Origin: Melanocharis versteri
Taxonomy: Eukaryota > Chordata > Aves > Passeriformes > Melanocharitidae
Length of the DNA: 64,000 nucleotides
Direction: 5' to 3'
NCBI GenBank assembly: GCA_013397845.1
Contig: VZTG01002263.1
Span: forward strand, 1-64,000
Under the pieces are notes generated by a model that saw nothing but the letters and a program-made list of their open reading frames with translations, made no database searches and was not told the origin of the DNA. Positions 21,973-34,316 of this stretch are shown here, in pieces. The number at the start of each line of letters is the position of its first letter. Position 1 is the first letter of the stretch. The translations under genes and the position numbers were made by a program.

Positions 21973-24900
21973 TACTAATTTACAGGGGGGAATTTACTGT
22001 GAATCCAAAAAGAACAGGTAAGTGGGATGAAAGCAAGCATGGGGATTTATTTTATATCATTTAAAATGAGAAAATGCAGGAAAATTAAAGTTAAGATTAA
22101 GCAATTGGTAAGGTGTTAGGAAAAGCTATTCAAATATGAAGGGATCACAGCAGAAAAGTGTAGAACAGAATAAAGTTTCTCTTAACAAGGGACAGTAAAG
22201 GAAAGGGGAAAGGTTATAATCTCATTCCAGGATTGAATTAAATGCAAGGTCAAACATGGGGCAGGAAGATTTCTAAGCTTTTCAGGAACTGTTTTTTATC
22301 ACCAGGAATGGATTGAGAGTCCTTCACCTTGCCTCAAAAGAGGATTGGTCTTGGAAGGCCCTTGCAACTTCTCTTACAGTTTGCCGCTCTCTAACCTGTG
22401 TTACAAATCAGGATTTTGGCCATTAAATCACAAAGCAGCAATTAATATTTTTTCTTTTAACAAATGAAGTATTTCTTGACTTTTAATAACATCTATTTGA
22501 TTCTGAAGAAAACAATCCTTGAGTGAAGAGAGAAATTCTGAAAGTATAAATCAGTACGCTCAGTAAAAAACACGTGTTTTTGAGGGAGGACAGGACTCAT
22601 AATTTTGAACAGAAAATACTGATCAAGTGAGATGGGAATGAAAATTGATGCCTGTTGCTTGTTGTCAGCAGTTGTGTGGCAACTAGCTGCTATTCACCCA
22701 TTTCCAAATAGAAATACTTTTCCAAGGGGGAAAGCAAAGTGCTGATGGTGCCCAGCTTGAATTCACCGCAGGAGAAATTGTGTGCTCCAAACCTTGAGTT
22801 CTTCCTTATGAGATCACTGAGCTATTTAATTATGCTGCTGCACACATCACTTCAGCATTTGATCTTTTCCATGACATCCTTTAACAAATAACTTTTCCCA
22901 GTCAATGAGAAAGCAAATAGACACTGCCTTGCCTTTCATGTGTTTTGTCAGTTTCAGTCATCTATATCATACTCAATTATGTCTCTATTAGCCTTCCTCT
23001 CTGTGCCTGTTTTCCTGCTTTGAAGAAGCATCTTTCCTGTCTTCTTGGATGTCTTTGGGTCTAAATGTCTAAATATGTTTAATTTCAGAATCAAATGAAC
23101 AGGATTTTCATTCTTAACTAGTCATAACATTAGAGTGTCTTAACAAAATGTGAGCTTGATTTTGCATCTTTCTCCCCATGTAGACACCAGCTTAAGATTT
23201 CATTTCGCAGATTCATTTTTAAACAATCCCTCTTTAGTTCTAATTTTGGTCTACAAAATATCCCTTTTACAAACACGAGGCAATCAGTAACATTTCACAA
23301 CTGGTGCCTCTGTAAGGCAGTTTCAGTTCTGCTGCAATTCCCTCTTGTAAACCTCGTTTGATGCTCATGCTTCCCTTCTTCTTACGACAAGACATGAAGG
23401 AACAAGATCTCATTCTCAAAGCTTTGCTATCATGTAGAGGTGATTTTCTTAATGAGTTTGGGGTCTAGTGTTTGCCTTTTTTTTTTTTAAGAAAACTGCC
23501 TGTCAGGTGTTGGCCTTAGTATTTCACCAGAAAAACATCTTTTAAATATTTTTCTCCTAAAATCCCCAAGCCCAAAAAGCTTAAATAATTGAACCTGTAG
23601 TACAAATAACAAGATCAAATGAAATTATTTGTTGGGGGATGGGCTAATGGAATATGGAATTTGGAATATGGTCTGTCAGCACAGAATCTGCTAAGTATTT
23701 CTGTTCCAGGACTAAAAGGCAGCCTAAAACAGCTGCAATCATCATATCAGCTTAATTATGTGATATCTGTAGTTTTTTCACTGCTCTTGTACACGTTCAG
23801 ACATGCAGACATATGCACACACAGAGTCTTATTTTAGTCAACTTTTTAGAAGATAAGCACTGATACCAAAGTGGGACACTCTAAGAACGGACTGAGTTCT
23901 TGAGCTGACTCTTCCCTTCAATGCATGAAAATTGTTATTTTCTTTTCACTACAACCTGTTTCTTCTCCAAGTGGAGTCTACATATTGTGTTTCATTGTGG
24001 GTTTAAGTGTGAGAAGATTGAAGTGTTTTATACCGTCAAGATAATTTGAATCACAGGAAAGGTAAAGAACATCTTAAAAGGTGTTTCATGTGTTTTAATT
24101 TAGAGTCTAACTAGCAGGTTGACTTGGAAATTCTTCCTAGTGAAATTCTCATGGGAGTAGGCTTTTCTGAGTGTGCACCAGACTTTTTCCATTACTAGAT
24201 ACAGTCAATTTCTATCCTCACAATCAATGCTGTGGTGCTTCGTGCTTTGAACCACATGAGTTTACAGCCTCTTATCTTGTATCCCATTACTTCAGATTCT
24301 TTGGGCTTTCATAGTCCTGTGGAATTTACTTCATAAATTAAATTCCAACTACAGATTCTGCAAAGCCCTCATCAGCATCACAAGTTTCTGATTGCAGCTC
24401 TTCTACAGCTTGCCAGATTCTTCTCCCACCAGTATCTCCTGCTCAGCCTCTCGTCACCAATTAATTAATTTCTTACTTTTTAGCAAGCCCTCCTAAATGC
24501 CTTTAATTCCAAAGGCTATTTCATCTAGAATTGTTACTACTATAACTACACTAGCATAGCATCCTTTAGCTCACAATAGTATCCTGGGGCTCTCAAGCTA
24601 AGATCTGTCAAAAACTGGCATTGAACACCACCCTTTTTGCTACCAACAGTTGCCCAACAAAAGGCACAATCTGCATTTATTTTTGAAGTGAGCTGTGTAT
24701 CAGATTTACTGAAACCATCCTACTTTTTTCTACCAAAGCTATGTGAAAACTTTTGGCCAGGCAACTTTAAGAGACAAGGCTTTTTACACACTGTTTTTTC
24801 AGTTGCTCACTGCTGGGAAATGCGGCTGAAATCTCTGTTTAGAAGTTCAGCAATTATCCATCACACTCTTTGAATTGAAGCTGGAGGCTTCATTCTACTC

Positions 24901-26221
24901 GTAGCAACACAAATGTTTTATCTCAGCCTCTGCTGAGGTTTTTAAACTGTGTTTGTTGGTTTCTGGTGGGTTAAAGGTATCTCTACTTGTTTTCTGAAAA
25001 ATAGCTTTTGCTCCAAATAGATTTGTCCAACGGAACATGGTGTTGATTCTTTTTTTTTAATTGGACAGAGTTCATGTTGCTGTAATTGGGGTTTCTCTCA
25101 AAGGCTGCTGCTGCTAAAAGGGCCTATTGATTATAGGTTTCAGCAAGGTTTTGACCAGGTGTTCTATCATTTTCTCACAGATTTACAACCTGTATTATTA
25201 ACAAACATTTAAATTAGAACATCTTCTGAACATCTTCTAAAAGCACAAACATAGTAAAAGGGGGGTCAGAGGAAATAAGGTAAAAAAGACAATATGACTT
25301 TTATGATTAGCTGAGTTGCAAACAGCAGTTGCCATCCATAATGACAGGCAATCATACCACATTTTATGCTAGTTACACATGTCAATCTCTTTCAGCTCAC
25401 TATGGATTTTAATGTTTAATTAGATCAGCAATTAATTATTCATTAGAGAAGAGTGAAATTCCAGATTTTTGCCTTTTGAGAAATCCTCACGTTTCAATGT
25501 GGATTTTTACACCAAATTGATGTGAAAGGATCATATTACTCAGAGATGGGGCACCAGGTCTGTGATATGAGTCTTTGGGAGGCAGCCAGAGTGGTATGTC
25601 CAAACCCACATCTAATGCTTGGCTACACAGTGCAGTCTGGGTGTTGTACCAATATCAGTCTGAAATTTATTACTTATGGAAGCTAAGAAGGAGCATTTTG
25701 CTCTCTCTGAATGGGATATTTTACTTCTGAGATTGTTTATTGTTTTACCCCACCTGAAGCCCTGTAGTGTGATTGTGGCTGTGACAGAAAGCAGGCGGTG
25801 TTCCTAGGGAACACCAGTTGTCCAGTGACTGTCCAGTGGCAATATCTCAGTTCTGTGTGGCCCTTTCCTCTGGTGTACTATGACTGAGGCTTTTCAGGAG
25901 GATGTTTGATGGTTTTCCAAGTTGTCTGGTGTGCTGTGTCTGGAGGGACTGCATAAACCAATGGGCTCGAAAAATGTGCAAACTGAAGCTTAAAAATCGC
26001 CTCTAGCAGATGCAGATGGACAAGCCAAGAATTGGGGTAAAAAAGAATCCTTCATCCTGGTAGCAATTGACTTTTGCTATGGATGCTGATGAGGAATAAC
26101 ACGATGCAGCCTTGTCAGTCCTTTTCCCAGTCTCTAGAAGTTCATTTGAATGAACGCACCTCAAAACTGTGAAAAATCCAGAAAAACTGAAGTTACCTTT
26201 GACAGTCTGCCAAGGCCGAGA

Positions 26222-26267
26222 GTCTTAAAACCTCCTAGAGGTTCCAAAAGTATGTAAGTTTTAAGAC
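26222..26267. repeat. Nested inverted repeat
   Basis: The outer arms GTCTTAAAAC (26222-26231) and GTTTTAAGAC (26258-26267) are perfect 10-bp complements. Inside, AACCTC and GAGGTT form a second perfect 6-bp stem around CTA, sharing its first bases with the outer arm. The structure could extrude as a small cruciform in DNA or fold in RNA. The outer loop is too large and the stem too short for a normal microRNA hairpin. Confidence 0.65.
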
Positions 26268-27599
26268 CCTAAAGAAAGATCAGAGTGCAATTTTGGCTTG
26301 GATTACTGCAATATTTCCAACTACTGTTTCACACGGCCAGCAGATTCCTACTAAGGTCAGTAGGTGTTATGCATCTAGCTCAGGAATTCAGCTGCAAGTA
26401 CACAGGAGCATAACAGCAAACAATCAGCAATCAAACGATCACGGTATTTAAATTTCCACTGAAAATTAGTGTCTTCCCCTTCACATGCTTCCTCCTGCCC
26501 CTGAGAAGGTGTACCATTCTTTGAGAGAGAGAGGAAAATCAAATTACTTCAAGAAACAAGATTGATGGGCCTAAGGGAAAAAAAAAAAGGAAGAAGATTG
26601 AAATTCTCAGCTGTTTCCTAAGACAATTAAGTTCTAATTGGAGGAAGTGCCTCACATAACCTGGAGGCTGTACTAGGATGGGCCTCTAAGCTCAAAAGGG
26701 ACACACTGAGCAGTAGCACATCCATTTCTTGCTTTGGGAGCCCTGTACCCAGTGGGCACAATTGAATAATGGGGAGGGCTGACATTGTAATGATTCCTTC
26801 TCTCTCACTACTCCTAAAACTTGTAAAAGGTGGTAGCCCTGAGGTGTGACTAACACTCCTGAGGTGTCTCCTGACTTTTTGATTCATTACAGCGGCTGGG
26901 CAGGCAGTTGGCTCCCTTTCATCCAGCACTACTCATTTCAGTCACAGAAATTGCACCCTTAGTTATCCCCTTTTCCGAGAATATCTGCTTATGGAGGAGT
27001 TTTGGGGTTCTCTTCTCTCAGGGCTACAACTTCATGGAACCAGACCCCAGTACGACCTAACCTGAAGCGGCATCTGCAATCTGCGCTGCCTAATCTACAC
27101 CCTAATTTTAGGGTTGGGACAGAAGCAGGGATGGATTTAGCAGAGCAACCAAGAAATTTGTTAACTGAACTAGGAACACTGCAGATCTCACTTGCCAGTT
27201 CAGTTCCTTCCCACTTCTACCATGCCACCAGTCCCTACACTGGGCCACCATTTTAGGAGAAAACAAAGACCTAAAATTAGTGGAAGTTTCCCTTTCTTAA
27301 CAGTAACTTGAGGATAACTGCACTGAAAATGTCCACCATGCAAATATGCTTCCTACAAAGCCTTCTGCCCCAACTACTGCAGAGGAGAAGATGGTTGGGA
27401 TGGGGAATGATGTCAGCTTCTCAGGATAGCTGTGACTACAACATGCCACACATGTAGAATCAGATCATCAAATCCTCTTGCAGTCTCTGTTAAATAAGAG
27501 CACTTGAATATTGGCACATATCATCGCTTAAGATCCAGAGCTGCTTATGTTTTAAAAGGCCAAAAACTGCTCCCCTCCTCCTGCAAGAAAATGGACATG

Positions 27600-27770
27600 G
27601 TCACTCTGCAAGATGTTCCAGTAAACAAACTTGATGGATTGAGGTGGCAGGATTTAATTTAAGGGCAGACATAGAAAGGTGTGCCATTATTAGTCAATTA
27701 CTCATCCATTAATAGGCTACTGCACTGAACTATTAATCATGCTTGAACTTAATTCTTTCCCCTCTTGTTC
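27600..27770. promoter_or_regulatory. Candidate conserved non-coding element
   Basis: It contains CCATTATTAGTCAATTACTC, CATTAATAG, CTATTAATCATGC and TTAATTTAAG, a cluster of homeodomain-type cores within 120 bp, with no repeat signature. Offered on motif density only. The rate of such clusters by chance in AT-rich DNA is not negligible. Confidence 0.18.
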
Positions 27771-29149
27771 TTTAAAGGGCAGCTAACCCTTTTAAAGAGG
27801 GAGAAATGCAGTACTTCAGGGCAGTGGCAGTCCTGTCATCAGCAGGGATGCGTTTTGAACTCCTGCATACAGAGGCATTCATGGATTACTGTTTCTCAAG
27901 GCAGTACTGCAGTGCACTGCATTATTATCTGTCATGTTCATGCCCTCAGCTTTTAGGAACTGTGGAGGAACTGCGGAGTGGCTGTCTGGAGCGCTAGGTT
28001 TTGTTATGGCTTTTTATGCTTTAGATAATTACAGTCAGATGGTTCACAGACTGCACAGAATGGCCTGCTCTTTAGGATAGCTCTGTGTCCTGGAGGAAAG
28101 AGCCATGAAGTTTCTGGTAGATGTATTTCCATACTTTAGCCCTGTGACATATGTTTCTATTCTGAGGATCTTTGCATTTCAGCCTTTAAGAAATCGTATC
28201 CTCTTTAATTTAAGCCTGAATGAATTAGTTCAGAGGAGAAAGGACTGAAGGAAATGTTCATTCTCCTTCTAACTGCTCTGAAGAAGCCAAGTGATTTTGA
28301 AGCCTGCAAAAGGATTATCCTTATATCTAAATGAAAAGATTTTTCTATTCATCCTCATATCTTGGGACCGAGGGGTAGAAGAGTTCCAACAAGTGTTTTA
28401 AGTTTTGGCAGCTTATGCAATTTGAACAGCTGCACTGTGTCCAGCTGAGGACTTTCAGGTTTGCAGAATTTCATTCCTGCTACTTTGTTTCCCTGTCACT
28501 GTAATTTTGGAATTTCCTGGACTGTCACCTGCAGCCTGCTTCGGCTCATCCACAGAAGGAAATAGCACTTACTCAGAAAAAGCAAACTTAGTCTGTTGCG
28601 GGAGCTGCCTGAAACAGAAGCTTGAGTTAGGGCTGCGTATGTGAACTTTTTCACTTTCGGAATAAGGTTATTAACTTTCCCTTCATCCCTTGATTTGCAG
28701 CAGTATTACTGTCTTGTTGTTATTCTTGTGTTTCAGGCTGTCTTCCTCTTCCTTCCCGCTTCTTTCCAAATATTAAAACAATTCCAAAGGAAAAAAGAGA
28801 CTACAAGAAGCAAAGCACAAATGAGAATGTTGTTTTCTGTAGGCAGAAAACATTTGTATGCACATGTGGAAACAATTGATTTCCTTGGGAATGGGTGGGC
28901 AGAGGAGCTTGCTGCTCTACCTGCAGACAGTGAAATATGGAATAACACGTCCTATCTGATCTAATGGATAGGGAAGATGGAAGAAATGGGACAGGTTCAT
29001 CTGATCTGACTTTGGGCATAGGAAGGACTCAATTCAAACTCCAGGGGTCCAGACTAAAAAGGCAGCCTCTGTGCTACCTCTAAAGTGAGACACTTGAACA
29101 CCTTTCGGAAAAATTCCCCCATCATAAGACTGAGACCTGAGTGAGATGG

Positions 29150-29890
29150 GTTTAATCCAAATTTTAGGAAAACAAACTGACAGCTGTTCAAGCAGTTAGT
29201 CAATAAGATCCTCTGGGTAACTACCCTTCAGGATGAGGAAGCAGAACAGATCTGGAAGACTTTCAAAGACACTTTCCATACAGCATAAGAGCTGTCTATC
29301 TTTCTGTAAGAAACCAGCAAAGGAAGGGAAGAAACTGTCATGGATGAGTCAAGACCTGCCTGTAAGATTTAAGGGTAGGAAGCAAATGCATAGGCAGTGG
29401 AAACAAGGACAGGTGACTTGGGAAGAGTAAAAAGATGAAGTTTGGTTTTGTGTGGATGAGGTTAGGAAGGCAAGGTGAAGCTGGGGCTGAATTTGCCAAG
29501 GGACACAAAGAATAATAAGAAGGGCTTCCACAGGTATGTGAGACAGAAAAAGAAGGTCAAAAAAGACATTTCTCCTGATGAACACGGCTGGCAAACAGGT
29601 AACAACAGACAAGGAGTCTGAGGTACTCAACAAACTCTTTGCCTCAGTCTTCGCTGGCAACTTCTCTCCCCACACCTCTGGAGTGGGTGGATCACAAGAC
29701 AGAGACTGGGCAAGAAAAGTCCGTCTTGTTGTAAGAGAAGATGAGGTTCATGACCATCTTAGGAACTGGATCATACTGAAGTCTATGGGAACTGATGGGA
29801 TTCATCCCAGGGTCCTGAGGGAAGTGGACCAGATGACCTTTAAAGGTCCCTTCCAGCCAAAACTATTCCATGATTCTGCGAGCAATGGCT
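29150..29890 (+). mobile_element. CR1 LINE, ORF2 linker joined to 3' end; RT domain missing
   Basis: This plus-strand CR1 copy begins in the ORF2 region between the endonuclease and reverse transcriptase. Recognisable pieces in order are KKPAKEGKKLSWMSQDLP and WKQGQVTWEE (about 29309-29430), GHKE-type linker sequence at 29500-29520, and VTTDKESEVLNKLFASVF at about 29600-29655. Last comes SMGTDGIHPRVLRE, which normally leads into the first RT motif. At about 29820-29828 the sequence jumps straight to the CR1 3' end (GACCAGATGACCTTTAAAGG, then GTCCCTTCC, ATTCCATGATTCTG). The whole RT core and ORF2 C-terminus are therefore absent. Several frameshifts and stops occur, so it is non-coding now. The left edge is uncertain. 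Confidence 0.88.
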
Positions 29891-32029
29891 TGGATACAGA
29901 AACACAGAAGAAACAAGGTGAAAAAATACTACCTATGTGATGTTGTGAATTAAGAATAAAATTAATTGCTAAGTAATTTTATTCAAAGTGTAATTGTCAT
30001 GTTAGAGAAGCTTACAACTAGATTAGAGAATTTCCTGTCATAAAATGCAATGAGACTTTAGTACAAATCTGGTATAATTGGCCGATGAGCATTTCTTTTG
30101 TATAAATTAGCATATTGAACCCCCTTTTAACAGCAAATAAATGCAGAAGCAAGCACTCCATTGTAAAATGATCTTCTAAAAGTACAGATATAATGGCAGG
30201 GGGTCTTACTGCTTAGTGGTGTAGGATGATTTCAGGTTTTACCACAATCCAGTTGTGCAAAAAATTATTGTGAAGAATCCGAATGATTGTTACTGACTGT
30301 GCTTAATGAGTATTTCTCTTAATCTACTTATCAAGATGAGTACCTACCTTAGTAGAAATGTTATATCAATTCTTTATGGCAAGTCTTCTGCCTTGCTTCA
30401 AAATTCTTCCGCGGTGGCTTTAAAATATCTGATTACTCTGACCTGTTCCTTGGGAAGGAAGATTTATAAGCATCATCGAGGGGAAAATTATTAAAAAAAA
30501 AAAAAAAAACACCAGTATTCATTTCCTCCTCATTTTATTTCCCTGAACAATGACGACAACAAAAATATTTAAAGCAAAAGAAAAATAGAGTGAAATTTAG
30601 ACAAAATGTAGTATTTCCTCAAGCAGTGGGAAAAATTTGTCATAGATAATTCAGCTGCAACCAAATTTTGTTGCAAAATCTTTTCAGGACAAATACGTCA
30701 TCTTGATCTATCAGAGGACATCAGTTTTGTCCTGTTCAATATATCTTTCTGTGTCGTGGAGAGCTGTCTAGCTGTCCTTCGTCTGATTTGAGAAAGTACA
30801 GGGCACATCACTCTGTCCTGGTGAGATTTCAGAGGAATCTTGTTTGAAGAAGACATTTTTCAGCAGTACATAATGATGGTTCAATTCTTTGTCCTATCTT
30901 CTTGCCACCAATAACTCCTAATGGGGAAAAAATTACAGGCTGCTCTTCTCGGTGCTGGGAGGAAGATGGGGGACATACAGACAAGTATCAGCAACTCATC
31001 AAGTTCTTGTTGCGGAGAAAACTTTTTTCAAGAGGCCATCAGGCTTCCCCTGCACCTTTATGTGTCATGGACTGTATCTTGTCTCAGCAGGGAGTGTAAT
31101 TATTATTAATAGTGTCAAGAAATAGAGCTTCTGCGGCCTGAATTCCAAGATGCTTTCTGAATTGCAAGCAGATTTTCTGTGGCCTAAATTACAAGATTCT
31201 TTGGTTTGATGTCTGAAAGTCTCCCCCAATTACTTGATATGAAATTCACTCCGCTCCCAAGCAAAGGGAAACAAGCATAGCAAAATGATATAAATTGTAT
31301 TGGCTGCTTATGTTAAAAGAAGCAGAGTGCATTTTTTAGCTGTCCTCATCCTGGCAATCTGAATACTCACAGGAACACAGGTCTGGAAGAGGTCACCTGC
31401 AGTCACCTGCCCACTTTTTCCAGGGAGGATTTCAGACTTGAATTTTCATCCCTGTAATGACTCACACCGGCATAGTATTCCCTGCATTGCAAACAGTCAC
31501 TTAACAAACTCTTAGTGGTCAATAAAAAGATCTCAGTAGTTTAAAAACACGAAGCAAATATTGCTGGAAATTGTGTATTGGTAGCAATTTTTAAAGCACA
31601 GATTAAAGCAGTGGCTCACAGAAAAATGTGAAGGCACATCTTCTCAAATAATGAATTATCTGAAGTCCTCAAAAGCCAAGGTTTTTGTTTTAACCAACGT
31701 TTTGTAAGTCTAAACTGAGGACCTAGATGCTGCTGCCACTTGGGCATGTGTAAAAGATTGATGTTTGCAATTGCTAAAAGGAATTAGAGTCAAAGCTTTG
31801 AAACACAGTAGAAAATCAGTGACCCTAATCCACATTGAGCATGGTATCTACACCAGTTCCAATTAAACAGTTCAAAATGTCACAACCCTCACAGGCTGGA
31901 CATTAAAAATCCTTTATCAACATTTGAAGTCTCTAGTTTACTACTATTCTTTAAGAAATCTCACTTTCTGGCCTTTACTCTTCTCTCACTGCATGTTTCC
32001 AGGCTTTGCTCTGCACCTGTGAGGAATGG
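29891..32029. other. Unique non-coding sequence with a poly(A) run
   Basis: No gene was recognised. It includes a 17-base A run at 30493-30509, which could be the tail of an old retrocopy, although the upstream 200 bp match nothing I know. A diverged tandem duplication of period 46 lies at 31129-31203. Confidence 0.5.
31129..31203. repeat. Diverged tandem duplication, period 46 bp
   Basis: TTCTGCGGCCTGAATTCCAA (from 31129) and TTCTGTGGCCTAAATTACAA (from 31175) share about 24 of 29 positions. The remaining part of the unit is not clearly duplicated. It is an old local duplication with no visible function. Confidence 0.65.
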
Positions 32030-32034
32030 ATACC

Positions 32035-32650
32035 ACATTCCTTGCTGACAATGGATCCAGGGGATGCAGAGTTACTGAATGCTTTCTTTGCATGTGTCTC
32101 CACTGGCCAGACCAGCCCTCCGGAATCTCTGGCACAGGAGACCAGGATAAAGGAATGTTGGAAGGAAGACTTCTGTAAGGTCGAGGGAGGTGATCCTACC
32201 TCTCTACTGAGATTTAGTGAGGCTTCACCCAGAGTGTTGTGTTCCAGTTCTTGGCTCCTCAGGAAAAAAGAGACATTGAGCTCCTGGAGCGAGTCCAGTG
32301 GAGGGTGAGAAAGATAATGAGGGGACTGGAGCATCTCTCTCATGAGGAAAGGCTGAGAGCTGGGCATGTTCAGCTTTGAGCAGAGATGGCTGAGTGGGGA
32401 ACCCACCAATGCCTACCAGTATCTGAAGGGAGCTGCCAAGAGGATGGAGCCAGGTTCTTCTCCATGGCCAAGCAATAGGATGAGAGGCAACGGGCATAAA
32501 ATGGAACACAAGAAGTTCCACCTGACCATGAGGACACAATCCTGTGCCATGTGCTCTAGTGTGACCCTGCCTGAGCAGGGAGGCTGGACCAGATGACCCA
32601 CAGTGTTCCCTTCCAGCCTCATGCATTCTGTGATTTGACGTTCTGTCATT
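32035..32650 (+). mobile_element. CR1 LINE, ORF2 remnants with internal deletions plus 3' end
   Basis: This plus-strand CR1 copy starts in the ORF2 linker (ELLNAFFACVSTGQTS at about 32065-32115). It then passes, without the RT catalytic region, into the sequence that normally follows it: GTGATCCTACCTCTCTACTG, the GTTCCAGTTCTTGGCTCCTC block, CTCCTGGAGCGAGTCCAG, and GACTGGAGCATCTCTCTCAT. It continues through GTATCTGAAGGGAG and a GATGAGAGGCAACGGGCA block. A second gap near 32535-32550 removes the last ORF2 codons before GTGACCCTGCCTGAGCAGGG and the tail CATTCTGTGATTTGACG. Antisense open frames of 144 and 163 codons across it are shadows, not genes. Confidence 0.88.
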
Positions 32651-32984
32651 CTCTGATTTTGTAAGCAGCCTGAGAGTTTGGACTCTTAATGTAATTAGTG
32701 ATGTGCTAACAAGCATGAGGCTCTTCCAGGAAAATATCCCACACGTCAGAGAAGGCTTGACAATGTCACCACTGCCCAGGATGTGTTCTCAGCTTACCAC
32801 TCACTGGCTAAATCTGTTCCCTTGGCCTGAAGATAAGAAAAGGGGCACTCAGCACCTTCGCAAAACCTTGTCACCACCTGTTAGACACCTCCACTGGTGA
32901 CATGAGTCTTCACTTCTCAATATCTCAGGTCTATTGTTTGTAATGGGACAATAATTATCACCTAGTGTGGGAAGGTGAGTGGGC

Positions 32985-33200
32985 ATGAGATACAATTAAT
33001 TAAGATGTACTCAGTACTTGAAGAGCCTTTGATGAGTGCAATATTAAAAGGACACAACATTGTTATTAATTATAATTGCTACACCCTTTATCTCACCGAC
33101 TAATTATTTCCAGAACTTCCTATTCTTATCAAATTGTCAGCCGGGGCATCCAGAAATGGCATTTTTAGAGTCATAAATCACAGGAAATCTGACAGTCTGC
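32985..33200. promoter_or_regulatory. Candidate conserved non-coding element (homeodomain/SOX/TCF-like)
   Basis: The block carries ACAATTAATTAAG, a TCF/LEF-like CCTTTGATG, ACATTGTTATTAATTATAAT (a SOX-like ACATTGTT beside a homeodomain TTAATTA), a second TAATTA in GACTAATTATTTCC, and TTATCAAATTGTCAG. It has no repeat signature and keeps two CpGs. Among the regulatory candidates in the window this is one of the two strongest by appearance. Conservation is not testable here. Confidence 0.27.
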
Positions 33201-33342
33201 ACACATGGTCTTCCAAAGGATCAAGCCACAGGTCATCACACAGAAAAAGTAGAAGCACTTTCTTCCATGGAGCAAATTACTGTTGTCAGTAACCCACTAG
33301 AAGAAGGGAGTTGGACTGGATAACTCCTGATAGCAGCACTCC

Positions 33343-33387
33343 TTCCTTCCTTCCTCCCTCCCTCCCTCCCTCCCTCCCTCCACAGTT
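33343..33387. repeat. (CCTT)n/(CCCT)n microsatellite
   Basis: Three and a half CCTT units run into about seven and a half TCCC units, giving 45 bp of pure pyrimidine. The polypurine-polypyrimidine tract can form triplex DNA and is probably length-variable. It lies just after a possible CR1 3' remnant, so it may have grown from a CR1 junction. Confidence 0.97.
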
Positions 33388-34316
33388 CCCCCTATCTTTG
33401 AACACGCAAGTTTTGCCCCTCTCATTTCCTCACATCTTACCTTTCTGCTGCTGAAGTACTGGGCTGGGTGAAGCACACTGTAGGCTCCACAGCTCGACTA
33501 CACACTGCATGGCTCAGCATCCCTGCAAAGACCTGGAACTGCATTCCCTGAGACTAGTGATGCCTGATGTTTTGGAAAGCAAGACTTCAGAAATTTCTCA
33601 GGCTCATCTGGAAAGGTGACTAGGAGGAAAGCAAAGAGATGAGGTCCTGCCTTGATTTGAACAACAGACCTAAGCCCTGGAACAAGGCACCACTGATCTG
33701 CAGCTGTCACAAGGCTGATGTTGCCAGAGAGCAGGGAGAAATCATTTTGTTACAGTGAGAAATGCTCATCACTCACTGTCTCAAGAAAATGCTGAGAGAT
33801 TTTGACACAGCTACCTTTCTATTTGCATAAGCAGTTCAAGCAGGTGCTGACAGGGTTGAAGGCATGGGCATGATCATTAAGTCCCTTTAACCAATTCTGC
33901 ATCTTGTTGGAGGACTTTACTGTTCAGATTTTATTACAGGAAGGATGTCCAACAACTTGTTTCTTGTTTGTACTGAGACTTCCCTATGCATCTTAATCAG
34001 GTAAACATCTGTTTCCACAGGCTGTCCTTTCATGTCTGGAAAAAAGCAGCTGGTGAGTTTAAATCAGCCTCACATTGTGTCAGAACAGAGATGGCCTCTG
34101 CTCTAGCTTTTGAGATAAGCTGATGGGCAATAATTTTCCAGGTGTGAATATTAGAAACATTAAAAGAGATTAAATTGAATTTCCTACCCAAAGAGATGGA
34201 AGGCAGGGGTGGAGAGGAAACCCCAGTAAGCTCATTTCCTTTGACAAGGATAGCGCTAGTTTAAAGTGTCATTTCAGATTAGCTGCATAACTACACACAC
34301 CCTGGAATGGAAACAG

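Larger units (their letters stand above)
20206..29040. other. Mostly unique non-coding sequence
   Basis: Repeat-poor, AT-rich sequence with no recognisable gene. The longest open frames are 107 codons at 28641-28964 (plus) and 100 codons at 26627-26929 (minus), both without family resemblance. Listed inside it are a 38-bp tandem duplication, a small CpG-retaining patch, a nested inverted repeat and a homeodomain-rich block at 27600-27770. 28930-29100 may be a further decayed part of the CR1 copy that follows, but I cannot align it. Confidence 0.55.
32651..34316. other. Mostly unique sequence with an enhancer-like block
   Basis: No coding feature was seen. It contains the motif-dense block at 32985-33200, a possible remnant of a CR1 3' end at about 33298-33342 (GGGAGTTGGACTGGATAACT, too short to be sure), and the microsatellite at 33343-33387. 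Confidence 0.5.

Noticed and set aside
30300..30509. Possible processed pseudogene ending in a 17-A run
   Set aside because: The 200 bp upstream match no transcript I can recognise and no flanking duplication is visible.
31375..31420. GGTCTGGAAGAGGTCACCTG resembles an antisense CR1 3' end
   Set aside because: Spacing and following sequence do not follow CR1; similarity too weak.
32225..32716. 163-codon minus-strand open frame
   Set aside because: Antisense shadow of the CR1 copy at 32035-32650.
33298..33342. GGGAGTTGGACTGGATAAC resembles a CR1 3' end
   Set aside because: Plausible but only about 25 bases match; noted in the interval entry, not called as an element.
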